Shown here: positions 1 to 10,780 of the stretch, piece after piece
Layout: every line of letters begins with the position of its first letter
Position numbering within the stretch: position 1 is the stretch's first letter
Source: Acidobacteriales bacterium 13_1_40CM_3_55_5
GTDB taxonomy: Bacteria > Acidobacteriota > Terriglobia > Terriglobales > Acidobacteriaceae
Direction: 5' to 3'
NCBI GenBank assembly: GCA_001918935.1
Contig: MNGW01000030.1
Location: 1-49,946 of the forward strand
DNA: 49,946 bases
Translations under genes and position numbers: made by a program
Notes under the pieces: generated by a model
What the model was told of the DNA's origin: nothing
Databases searched by the model: none
Seen by the model: only the letters and a program-made list of their open reading frames with translations

Positions 1-3391
<3,391 letters not shown>

Positions 3392-3409
3392 CACGGAAGA
3401 AACAGCAGA

Positions 3410-3439
3410 GGGGCGGCTTAGAACCGCCCCCTTGTTTTT
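3410..3439 (+). terminator. Rho-independent terminator after rpoC
   Basis: A perfect 7-bp stem (GGGGCGG at 3410-3416, CCGCCCC at 3424-3430) with a 7-nt loop is followed by C and TTGTTTTT. It starts 18 nt after the rpoC stop and ends 9 nt before the next start, so it separates the RNA polymerase operon from yihY. Confidence 0.9.
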
Positions 3440-3448
3440 CTAGCTGCC

Positions 3449-4414
3449 ATGCACGCAAACCCCCAACGATTGCAAAAGCAGGAACGCGGCGGCAGTTCCC
3501 AGTTGCATGCAGTGTCTTCGGGCGATACCCTGAGGCCATTGTTCCTGCGCTTCCTTCGCCTGTTGCGGCTTGCTTTCTGGCGCGCGTTTGAGCATGATGC
3601 GTTCGCCATTGCTAAAGCCTCGGCCTACTCGTCCATCCTGACATTTTTTCCTGCTCTGGTCGTAGTTGGTTCCGTTCTGGCGACCTCACACAAGACAGAA
3701 GCCTACCTTCGAGAGATTTCCTACGCCGTCGGCAGAATCCTGCCGGCTGGAAGCGCTACCGCGGTGGCTTATCTCAAGGGAACAACTCAGCGTTCGCTCG
3801 GATTGTTGGTCACGACTTCATTGCTTTCGCTGTGGACCGCGTCTGGTGTCATGATTTCCTGGATGGAGGGCTTTCGCCGCTCTTACCAGCTTCCCAAAAT
3901 CTGGGGCTTGTTCAAAGAGCGCATGATTGCGTTTGCTCTGGTGATTCTTGCCGGGATTCCATTAACCTTCGCGACCATCCTCGTCGCATTTGGCAGCCGG
4001 ATCGAGACTCGTATCCTGTTTCACCTGGGGCATGAGTTCGGACCATACATTCTTTTATTGTGGACCGCGGTGCGCTGGCTGATCGCCGGACTGACGAGCA
4101 TCGCTGTGATCGCTCTCATCTATCACAATGCGGTGCCGCGTACTCAGCCCTGGCACAGCGTGCTTCCGGGCGCCACGCTGGCCACCGCGGTTTGGTTCGG
4201 TGCTACGGCGCTATTTGGTTGGTACCTGCAGCGCTATGCGGATTACAGCATCATCTACGGTTCCCTGGGTGTGGGCATCGCGCTGCTGGTTTGGATGTAC
4301 ATGATCTCCCTGATCATCCTGGTGGGCGCGGAGTTCAATGCCATGCTTTACCCTCGAGCAATGTTAGGCCGCGAACTCAGGGAAATGAGTGGCTCGACTC
4401 AGAGCACCCCATGA
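3449..4414 (+). CDS. YihY/BrkB-family inner membrane protein
   Basis: This 321-residue protein belongs to the YihY/BrkB (formerly 'ribonuclease BN') family of polytopic inner-membrane proteins of uncertain function. The conserved opening is visible around residues 46-75 (AFEHDAFAIAKASAYSSILTFF cut short here: it begins AFEHDAFAIAKASAYS), and about six hydrophobic segments follow. The family's conserved end segment is seen as GATLATAVWFGATALFGWYL and YGSLGVGIALLVWMYM. The N-terminal ~30 residues are hydrophilic and not conserved in the family. No clear Shine-Dalgarno sequence precedes the ATG, so the start is less certain than the stop. Its stop overlaps the proposed pyk start as ATGA, suggesting coupled translation. 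The old RNase BN name should not be taken as evidence of nuclease activity. Confidence 0.88.
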   Translation: MHANPQRLQKQERGGSSQLHAVSSGDTLRPLFLRFLRLLRLAFWRAFEHDAFAIAKASAYSSILTFFPALVVVGSVLATSHKTEAYLREISYAVGRILPAGSATAVAYLKGTTQRSLGLLVTTSLLSLWTASGVMISWMEGFRRSYQLPKIWGLFKERMIAFALVILAGIPLTFATILVAFGSRIETRILFHLGHEFGPYILLLWTAVRWLIAGLTSIAVIALIYHNAVPRTQPWHSVLPGATLATAVWFGATALFGWYLQRYADYSIIYGSLGVGIALLVWMYMISLIILVGAEFNAMLYPRAMLGRELREMSGSTQSTP

Positions 4415-6015
4415 GGCGGTCGAGTCGGGCCAAAATCTATCTCACTGCGAATCTGAATCAGGAACAAATGAAAGCCGGCAAGTCTGACCTCGTTTCAGGA
4501 GATCTCCCCAGGGGAGTGGTTCCGACCTCTTCCCCAAGCCTCCGTCGGGCCAAGATCATTTGTACTGTTGGGCCGGCGTGCGATTCCGAAGCGATGCTGC
4601 GCGAACTGATGCGGCTGGGAATGGATGTTGCCCGGCTGAATTTTTCTCACGGTACCCATCAAGAACATGCGCGCAATATCCAGCGATTGCGGCGCGCTGC
4701 CGAAAAGGAAAGTCGCAGCATTTGCATCTTGCAGGATTTACAAGGTCCCAAAATTCGCACTGGAAGGCTCAAGGGACACGATCCAGTCTTGCTCAAGAAC
4801 GGATCGCGAGTCACGATTACACCTCGAGATGTTTCCGGCACTCCCACTCTAATCTCAACCACTTTTGCGGATCTTTCCCGCGAGGTTCGTCCGGGTTCGC
4901 GGATTCTGCTCTCCGATGGATTGATCGAACTTCGCGTTATCCGCATTCGTGGCGAGGACATTGAATGCGAGGTGGTGAATGGGGGTTTGCTGACCGAACA
5001 TCAGGGCATCAATCTTCCCGGAACTGCGCTTAAGATTCCCGCTCTGAGCGCCAAAGATCGCAAGGATCTTGAGTTTGGACTCAACCACGGTGTGGATATT
5101 GTGGCGCTTTCGTTTGTGCGCTCCGCTGCGGACATCCGGGCGGTGAAGCAAGTCATGAGCGGTCACCGCCAAGAAGTGCCAGTGATTGCAAAGCTGGAAA
5201 AACCCCAGGCCCTGGAGCATCTGGAGGAGATTTTTGAAGCTGCCGATGGCGTGATGGTGGCTCGCGGTGATCTGGGAGTGGAGATGCCGCCGGAAAAGGT
5301 TCCGGTGATCCAGAAGCATGTGATCCGCCGTTCAATGCAGTGGCGGAAGCCGGTGATCATCGCCACCCAGATGCTGGAATCGATGATCGAGAATCCTCGG
5401 CCCACGCGCGCGGAGGCCAGTGATGTGGCCAATGCGGTATTCGATGGCACCGACGCGCTGATGCTGTCCGCTGAAACAGCCAGCGGCATGTATCCCCGCG
5501 AAGCGGTGACCATGATGTCGAAAATAGTCATTGAGGCGGAGAGCAACATGGGAGAGTTTACCCAGCCGCGACGCCGCGAACATCGCGGTCTGTCGGTCGC
5601 GGAGACGATCTGCGAGTCGATCGCGCATGCCGCGGAAGATTTGCGGATGGGAGCGATTGCGGTTTTCACTGAGAGCGGAAACACGGCGCGCTTGATTTCC
5701 AAGTATCGTCCCCAGGCAGCAATCTACGCCTTCAGCCACCTTTTGCCGGTATGTAACCGTATGAACCTGCTTTGGGGTGTGCACCCGATGCGTCGGAAGC
5801 AGGCTCGCAGCGCGGAAGAGATGATGTCTACAGCTGAGCAGGAATTGCTGCGAAAGGGAATCATCAGGACGGGGGATGTGGTGGGAGTTGTGGCAGGCAC
5901 GCAGATGGCATCGGGATCGACCAACTTTATGCGGCTGCATGTGGTGGGTGAAGGAATGGACCGCGGAGGTTCGCGCGCGCAAAAATCGTCTGCAGGTGCT
6001 AAGACCCGAGCGTAG
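4411..6015 (+). CDS. pyk: Pyruvate kinase
   Basis: Pyruvate kinase converts phosphoenolpyruvate and ADP to pyruvate and ATP in glycolysis. The core begins RRAKIICTVGPACDSE and contains the nucleotide/substrate signatures LNFSHGTH, LQDLQGPKIRTG, the active-site lysine motif VIAKLEKPQALEHLEEI, and RPTRAEASDVANAVFDGTDA followed by LMLSAETASG. The C-terminal domain is complete. The ATG at 4411 overlaps the yihY stop (ATGA) and gives 534 residues, about 50 longer than usual at the N-terminus. An ATG at 4468, preceded by AGGA at 4460-4463, gives 515 residues and is a fair alternative. The conserved fold starts only about 50 codons in. It is followed immediately by a hydrolase gene, probably in the same transcript. 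Confidence 0.96.
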   Translation: MRRSSRAKIYLTANLNQEQMKAGKSDLVSGDLPRGVVPTSSPSLRRAKIICTVGPACDSEAMLRELMRLGMDVARLNFSHGTHQEHARNIQRLRRAAEKESRSICILQDLQGPKIRTGRLKGHDPVLLKNGSRVTITPRDVSGTPTLISTTFADLSREVRPGSRILLSDGLIELRVIRIRGEDIECEVVNGGLLTEHQGINLPGTALKIPALSAKDRKDLEFGLNHGVDIVALSFVRSAADIRAVKQVMSGHRQEVPVIAKLEKPQALEHLEEIFEAADGVMVARGDLGVEMPPEKVPVIQKHVIRRSMQWRKPVIIATQMLESMIENPRPTRAEASDVANAVFDGTDALMLSAETASGMYPREAVTMMSKIVIEAESNMGEFTQPRRREHRGLSVAETICESIAHAAEDLRMGAIAVFTESGNTARLISKYRPQAAIYAFSHLLPVCNRMNLLWGVHPMRRKQARSAEEMMSTAEQELLRKGIIRTGDVVGVVAGTQMASGSTNFMRLHVVGEGMDRGGSRAQKSSAGAKTRA

Positions 6016-6016
6016 T

Positions 6017-6670
6017 GTGGAACCGTTCAACGACACCTCGCTGGTTCCAGCCGTTCGCGGACTCCTGCACCGTCCGGGAGATCCCAATGGGGATGGTCTT
6101 GTGCTCACGCATGGAGCGGGATCGAACTGGAACTCGCCGTTGCTGATTGCAGTGGCAGAAAAGTTTGCCCAAGCTGGTTTGACGGTGCTACGTTGTGATC
6201 TTCCTTTTCGCCAAATCAGATCTTATGGCCCGCCACGGCCTGGCGACGCTCAGCACGACCGGGAGGGATTGAAAAATGCGATCGACAAAATGAAAAGGCT
6301 GGTTTCCGGCCGGATATTTCTTGGAGGACACTCTTATGGCGGGAGGCAGGCGACGATGCTCTGCGCCGATCAATCGGGGCTTGTGCATGGTCTAGTTTTA
6401 CTCTCCTATCCTCTTCACCCGCCACGCAAGCCAACTCAGTTGCGCACTCAACATCTGCCCAAATTGCAAACACGCGCCTTGTTCGTCCACGGGACGCGCG
6501 ATCCGTTCGGATCGATTGAGGAGATGGAAGCGGCGATCAAGCTGATTCCATCGAAAGCGGAGTTGCTGCCGGTGGAAGGCGCGGGGCACGATTTGGGATT
6601 CAAGGGGAAAACGAAGCGACAGGATTTGCCTGCGGCAATCTCTACGGCGTTTCATAGCTTCTTCGGCTAG
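6017..6670 (+). CDS. Alpha/beta hydrolase, KANL3/Tex30-like
   Basis: This is a small cytoplasmic alpha/beta-hydrolase-fold protein of about 217 residues. The nucleophile elbow is GHSYGG, an acid residue lies in GTRDPFG and the histidine in GAGHDLGF. The N-terminal strand LVLTHGAGSNWNSPLL with HGAG provides the oxyanion region. This layout fits the KANL3/Tex30 dienelactone-hydrolase-like group found in many bacteria, whose substrates are unknown. I place the start at GTG 6017, one base after the pyk stop codon. Longer readings would overlap pyk and have no family-like sequence. The tight spacing suggests cotranscription with pyk. Confidence 0.85.
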   Translation: MEPFNDTSLVPAVRGLLHRPGDPNGDGLVLTHGAGSNWNSPLLIAVAEKFAQAGLTVLRCDLPFRQIRSYGPPRPGDAQHDREGLKNAIDKMKRLVSGRIFLGGHSYGGRQATMLCADQSGLVHGLVLLSYPLHPPRKPTQLRTQHLPKLQTRALFVHGTRDPFGSIEEMEAAIKLIPSKAELLPVEGAGHDLGFKGKTKRQDLPAAISTAFHSFFG

Positions 6671-6752
6671 TTTCTGTGTCTGGACTACACCTATAAATTG
6701 CCTGTGCGGCGGTGGCGAGTGAAATCGCGACGGTTTGCTCGACAATCAATTC

Positions 6753-7127
6753 CTAGCGGAACGGCCACATGAGGGCATCCGACGCAGGCTCGACATTGCC
6801 GTCGTTCGTGAACAGCAAACCTTCTGCATATATTCTGCCCACAGCTCCAATAGACAAGAATGTTGGCTGCGACCACGTGTGAACCAACGCTTGGCATACG
6901 ATGAGCGTTCCGCCCGCACTAGCCCCTAGCTTGTACGTTCCGAACGTGACGCGGTGTCCCTCGACAATCTGCTCTTCGAACAATTCAGTTGGAATCGCGG
7001 CCATCGGCAGGTAATCGACTGCGCCAATTGGCTAGTTTTCGTGAATCGCGTCGCAGACGCGTTCTTCAACTGCGCTGCGATACGCCTCTTGGCAGTTGCA
7101 CCGTCCTATTGCAATTCGAAACGCCAT
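6753..7127 (-). pseudogene. Possible broken small gene (two in-frame minus-strand segments split by TAG)
   Basis: The 535 bp between 6671 and 7205 have no clear gene. On the minus strand one reading frame holds a 31-codon segment (MAFRIAIGRCNC... ending HEN, 7035-7127). It is stopped by a TAG at 7032-7034 and then continues without further stops to 6753 through PIGAVDYLPMAAIPTELF and VTFGTYKLGASAGGTLIV. The amino-acid usage after the stop looks protein-like before the first ATG (7004) as well, as if one gene of about 125 residues had acquired a nonsense codon. I do not recognise the family. It could equally be two tiny genes or chance. UAG argues against selenocysteine. Confidence 0.3.
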
Positions 7128-7205
7128 CGTTTCCCGACGGTGATGCTACTCAGAATTATGGATTGGCGCGGCTATTAACGAGGCCATCCTGAGATAGCTT
7201 CTAGA

Positions 7206-8057
7206 CTAATTCACCCACCCGGACTTACTTCCACCATTCTTCTTGTCGGCGTCCTCCGGAGGGATATAGTTGCCGTGCTCGTCAAAGGTGACCTTGCGAT
7301 CGTGTTTGCGCATGTAAACTTCGAACTTTCTCGCTGCTCGGCGGCGCTTCCACCGGTAGTAGGAGTTGCGAAGTCCGAAATAGCGCTCTGAGGCGTCGAA
7401 CACTAGTCCGCGGCGGGGCACGAACTTGACATAGAGAAAGCCGAAGAGCAATCCACCGAGGTGGGCGAAGTAGGCGATGGCTTCTCCATGCCCGGGGGTG
7501 GCAGCGCCAATCGCACTCACTAGCGCGATAAAAGCTATGCCGGCGACGAAATACTTGGCGCGGATGCTAATGGGAATCGGGAACAGCATGATTTCGCGAT
7601 CGCCATAAATCAGTCCGAATGCCATCAGAATGCCGTAGATGCCGCCCGAGGCGCCAACCGTGATGGTTCGCGGCGTGACGCCGCCGATTCCCGTGTAAGC
7701 AATGGCGACCGTAGTCAAGGCCGCGCCGACCACGCAGAAGAAATAAAACTCCAGGAATCGTTTGTGTCCCCAGTCCGATTCAAATTGCGCGCCGAACATC
7801 CAAAGCGCCAGCATATTGAATAACAGGTGAAACAGGCCGCTGTGCAGGAAGGAATACGTAGCCAGTTGCCAGATCCAGCCGTGAGTGACCAGTTGCGGGA
7901 TCAAACCGAAGATCGAAAAAATCAGGTTGCCTACTTCGGGCGCAAGGGCTTGGAGCAACCTGATGAGCAGGTATACACCGGCATTGACAATAATGAGCCA
8001 CTTCACTGCCTTGGTGAAGGGAGGCAGGCTTAACGAGAGGGTTCGTCCGCTAGGCAT
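7206..8057 (-). CDS. Rhomboid-family intramembrane serine protease
   Basis: This 283-residue polytopic membrane protein belongs to the rhomboid family, which cleaves transmembrane substrates within the bilayer. The catalytic serine is S137 in GASGG (residues 135-139) and the catalytic histidine is H199 in AHLGG. The conserved HSGLFHLLFNM segment (about residues 72-82) forms the family's loop/TM2 region. The protein ends in a basic, soluble tail of about 70 residues (RWKRRRAARKFEVYMRKHD) that is unlikely to be membrane embedded. The gene lies 49 bp downstream of the M28 peptidase gene on the same strand and may be cotranscribed with it. Its natural substrate cannot be read from the sequence. 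Confidence 0.93.
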   Translation of the reverse strand: MPSGRTLSLSLPPFTKAVKWLIIVNAGVYLLIRLLQALAPEVGNLIFSIFGLIPQLVTHGWIWQLATYSFLHSGLFHLLFNMLALWMFGAQFESDWGHKRFLEFYFFCVVGAALTTVAIAYTGIGGVTPRTITVGASGGIYGILMAFGLIYGDREIMLFPIPISIRAKYFVAGIAFIALVSAIGAATPGHGEAIAYFAHLGGLLFGFLYVKFVPRRGLVFDASERYFGLRNSYYRWKRRRAARKFEVYMRKHDRKVTFDEHGNYIPPEDADKKNGGSKSGWVN

Positions 8058-8106
8058 GGAAATTGATGTCGCTTCTGCGTCTTACTAATCTTAACAGGCT
8101 ATGCGG

Positions 8107-9504
8107 TCATCGCTCTGGCAACGGGACGACCGGCAAACTTCTGTGCCCTTCTTTATCGACCGCTCGAACGGCGAAGATTACATTGTCTTTCGAGATGGGC
8201 AGCGTCGTCTTCGTCACGTTTCCAACGGGTTGCGTATGTTCCCATTCCGCACTCGTGGTAGCTCGCCACAGCACTTCGTAAGCATCGGTCCGACTGCCAG
8301 GCGAAGGCTCCCACGTCAGGGTTGAGTCGTTCTCGAGTTCTTTGGTCACAAGGCGGACTTTGTCAGGAGGAGCAGGCGCCGACGCCAGTGACGCCAGAGT
8401 CGCCGCATTCAGACGAGACACATTCGCCACGTAGTCGAAATTCACGAACTTGGGAACATCACCGTATTCAATACCATTTTCCGTTCGTACATTTTGGTGC
8501 TGGTGATGGTAATCCTCGCGATACTCGGTGAAGCGGACCGCCGCAAATCCTTGCTGATTAAAAGAGATGTGATCGCCGCCGCGAAGATAGCGGTCCAGGC
8601 GGAACACCAGCGTCGGCTTTAGGCCTACTACATAAGTACGTCCGACTTCGCCGACGTACCGGGCAATCTGGCGGGATGGGGAATCACTCTCTCCACCGAG
8701 ATTGCGTATGAGCTTCAATTCGGTGTCCGTGGCTGCACTCGGCACGCCTTCGGAAAAGACGCGCACCACACTCGGGTCCTGCTGCGAGTTGCGGTCGCCA
8801 CCTACGATGTCGTTGTTGAGCACGGCTTCAATGTTCCATCCTTCAGACTTCGCCATCTGAGCGAAATGATGGCTGCCGTTCAGGCCCTGCTCTTCGCCGG
8901 CAACGGTCAGAAAAATAATGGTCGCAGGAAATTTCAGCCTGCTCAGAACGCGGGCGCACTCCAGGCTTACGGCGGTGCCACTGGCGTCATCATTGGCACC
9001 GGGAGCTACGCCGGTTGTGTCCAGCGTGTCACTGTTGCGTGAATCGTAGTGGCCTGTGACAAGTACGACGCGTTTGGCATTTTCGGGATCAGTACCCTTC
9101 AGGACCGCATAAACATTGGTGATTTCGGTAGGCTTGGGGATCCGGTCGGCGGGCTGTTCGGTGAAGCTGTCGGTCTTTACCTCGAGGCGTCCGCCACAAT
9201 CGCGGGAGTAGCGTTCAAACTCACTCTTGATCCACTTTCGAGCTGCGCCGATACCATGACCTGCCGCAATGGAGGCCTGATCTTGAGCGGAGAGAGTTGA
9301 TCTTGTCTGAAAACTTGCCAGCTTCTCGATATTGGCTCGGATCTTCTCTGCTGAGATTTGCTTTAACGCTGCCGCGATCTGCGGGTCGGCGCTACTGGTA
9401 GTTATGGTTGGTTGGGCTGACGCTGACGCTACCGCCAAAACCAACAAAATCCATCCAAATCGCTGCGGGCAAGACGTCCTCATATCTATGAAAGCAAGAT
9501 TCAT
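8107..9504 (-). CDS. Secreted M28-family metallopeptidase with C-terminal fibronectin-like domain
   Basis: This exported zinc aminopeptidase of peptidase family M28 shows the co-catalytic metal ligands in order: His in VTGHYDSR, Asp in PGANDDASG, the catalytic Glu pair in AGEEQG, Asp in LNNDIVGG and His in GGDHISF. Residues after about 370 form a fibronectin-III-like beta domain (PPDKVRLVTKELEN to VRAVDKEGHRS). A signal peptide is evident in RFGWILLVLAVASASAQ. The start is unsure: I use ATG 9504. ATG 9483 gives the neatest signal peptide, and ATG 9561 is longer with no good Shine-Dalgarno. Such enzymes degrade peptides in the periplasm or outside the cell. It lies upstream of the rhomboid gene. 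Confidence 0.92.
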   Translation of the reverse strand: MNLAFIDMRTSCPQRFGWILLVLAVASASAQPTITTSSADPQIAAALKQISAEKIRANIEKLASFQTRSTLSAQDQASIAAGHGIGAARKWIKSEFERYSRDCGGRLEVKTDSFTEQPADRIPKPTEITNVYAVLKGTDPENAKRVVLVTGHYDSRNSDTLDTTGVAPGANDDASGTAVSLECARVLSRLKFPATIIFLTVAGEEQGLNGSHHFAQMAKSEGWNIEAVLNNDIVGGDRNSQQDPSVVRVFSEGVPSAATDTELKLIRNLGGESDSPSRQIARYVGEVGRTYVVGLKPTLVFRLDRYLRGGDHISFNQQGFAAVRFTEYREDYHHQHQNVRTENGIEYGDVPKFVNFDYVANVSRLNAATLASLASAPAPPDKVRLVTKELENDSTLTWEPSPGSRTDAYEVLWRATTSAEWEHTQPVGNVTKTTLPISKDNVIFAVRAVDKEGHRSLPVVPLPER

Positions 9505-9660
9505 ATAAGCTTCATGGTTTCTTTCGACCTTTTCCCTGGTTCCGGTACAGCCAAGTTCCATGAATCGACATCTGACGCCGCATAGGAATCGAGGCGCTTG
9601 ACCTTTAGCCCAGGAAGAAACTAAATATTAGCAGGGACATCTTATAGAACGGAGGCAATG

Positions 9661-9858
9661 ATGGTTTATTGTCCTGAATGCGAGACTGATCTCGACATCG
9701 AGGAAGACGAGGTCGATGAGGGAGAAGTCGTCTCTTGTCCGGAATGCGGCACTGACTTCGAAATCATTACGATTAATCCGATCGAACTGAAACCCGTCGA
9801 AGAGGAAGACCTTGATGAGGAGGAGGAAGAAGAAGCTGAAGACGGCGATTTATCGTAG
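9661..9858 (+). CDS. LysW-like small zinc-ribbon protein with acidic tail
   Basis: This 65-residue acidic protein opens MVYCPECETDLDIEEDEV and has a second knuckle CPECGTDFEI. This is the CPxC...CPxCG zinc ribbon of LysW/ArgW amino-group carrier proteins, including the LysW-like spacing and following hydrophobic strand. Unlike LysW, it does not end in EDWGE, whose terminal Glu carries the substrate. It has a long Glu/Asp run (EEEDLDEEEEEEAEDGD) ending in LS. GGAGG at 9651-9655 lies 2 nt from ATG 9658 and 5 nt from ATG 9661, so 9661 is the better start. No lysine or arginine biosynthesis genes lie nearby. Its function as a carrier is therefore doubtful. Confidence 0.8.
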   Translation: MVYCPECETDLDIEEDEVDEGEVVSCPECGTDFEIITINPIELKPVEEEDLDEEEEEEAEDGDLS

Positions 9859-10279
9859 CCTTTGCATAATTCCTCCCTCCTGCTCACCGCTCTCTCCCCG
9901 CGTTGCTCGCCGATTGCTCCTGGTTGCGCTGTTGCTTTGTCTTGGAACTGCCGTGCGTGAAGCGTCGGCTGCGGAAAAGAAATCCGAAAAACCCTACGCC
10001 CTGATTTTTGGCACTGTCTGGAGTCCCGAAAATCACACGTTGTATGGGGTTAAAGTCGAGATCCGCCGTGCGGACGATAAGAAGCCGCGCTGGGTGCTTA
10101 TTTCCGACCACAACGGAGAGTTCGCTCAACGGGTTCCTGCAGGCAAGGCCGATTACCTGTTGCGGGCTAACCTTAAAGGCTATAAGTCTAGCCACCACAA
10201 TGGTTTACGGGAGGGTACCGAGGTTACCGTCCACATCGAAAACGACGAGCGAACCGATGTTGGTTTGCATCTAAGATAG
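9812..10279 (+). CDS. Exported protein with carboxypeptidase-regulatory-like beta domain
   Basis: This is a small secreted or periplasmic protein. A hydrophobic signal segment (RRLLLVALLLCLGTAVREASA) precedes a single beta-sandwich of the carboxypeptidase-regulatory-like/transthyretin-fold type: IFGTVWSPENHTLYGVKVEI, then ISDHNGEFAQRVPAGKADYLL and a final strand VTVHIENDERTDVGLHL. As annotated, the start lies inside the end of the zinc-ribbon gene in another frame (47-bp overlap). The extra N-terminal basic stretch is poor evidence for that start, but no better start codon precedes the signal segment. The substrate or partner is unknown. The next gene encodes a similar protein. Confidence 0.72.
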   Translation: MMRRRKKKLKTAIYRSLCIIPPSCSPLSPRVARRLLLVALLLCLGTAVREASAAEKKSEKPYALIFGTVWSPENHTLYGVKVEIRRADDKKPRWVLISDHNGEFAQRVPAGKADYLLRANLKGYKSSHHNGLREGTEVTVHIENDERTDVGLHLR

Positions 10280-10324
10280 TAGAACCGCAGCTTGGGGAGT
10301 TGAGGCCGTTCGGGGAGGATCGAC

Positions 10325-10684
10325 ATGAAAACATATCGGGTGGCTACTGTTGCCGTGCTACTTCTGGCTGGCCTCGCCGCCATGGCGAGCCCCTATTACG
10401 ACAAGGATAAGGGCGACGCAGGACGTCTGCTGATGGGCAGAGTGACCGACCATGCAGACAATCCGCTGCCATCTGCGGTTGTGTATCTTTCGAACCCGCG
10501 CAACCGGGCTGTGAAGACGTATATCGTCGGTCCGGATGGCGTTTACCGCTTCCCGGCGTTGTCCCCTAACATTGACTACGAGGTGTATGCGCAGTACAAC
10601 GGCCAGAAAAGCGACACAAAGACGGTGAGTCAATTCGACAATCGGCAGCAAGTGAACATCAATCTGAAGATTGATGCGAAGTAG
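10325..10684 (+). CDS. Exported carboxypeptidase-regulatory-like domain protein
   Basis: This 119-residue exported protein has a signal peptide at residues 1-21 (YRVATVAVLLLAGLAAMAS) and one carboxypeptidase-regulatory-like beta domain: LLMGRVTDHADNPLPSAVVY, VGPDGVYRFPALSPNIDYEV and a final QQVNINLKI strand. It has the same architecture as the preceding gene, so the two may be a divergent duplication. The start is well supported by GGAGG at 10314-10318, 6 nt before the ATG. Stand-alone domains of this kind are abundant in Acidobacteriota exported proteins, but no activity is established. A strong terminator follows. Confidence 0.85.
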   Translation: MKTYRVATVAVLLLAGLAAMASPYYDKDKGDAGRLLMGRVTDHADNPLPSAVVYLSNPRNRAVKTYIVGPDGVYRFPALSPNIDYEVYAQYNGQKSDTKTVSQFDNRQQVNINLKIDAK

Positions 10685-10704
10685 TTCTCGCTGCGAATAA
10701 ATAA

Positions 10705-10733
10705 AAGGCCGCCAGAGAGATGGCGGCCTTTTT
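10705..10733. terminator. Bidirectional Rho-independent terminator
   Basis: The stem AAGGCCGCC (10705-10713) pairs with GGCGGCCTT (10722-10730) around an 8-nt loop, followed by TTT. The left flank is A-rich, so the hairpin also ends transcripts from the right. It lies between the plus-strand exported protein and the 3' end of rpsA on the minus strand and can serve both. Confidence 0.88.
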
Positions 10734-10780
10734 GCTTCGGCTAATCCGGAGCCGGCGGGACGCCGGCGCTGCGGTTCAGA

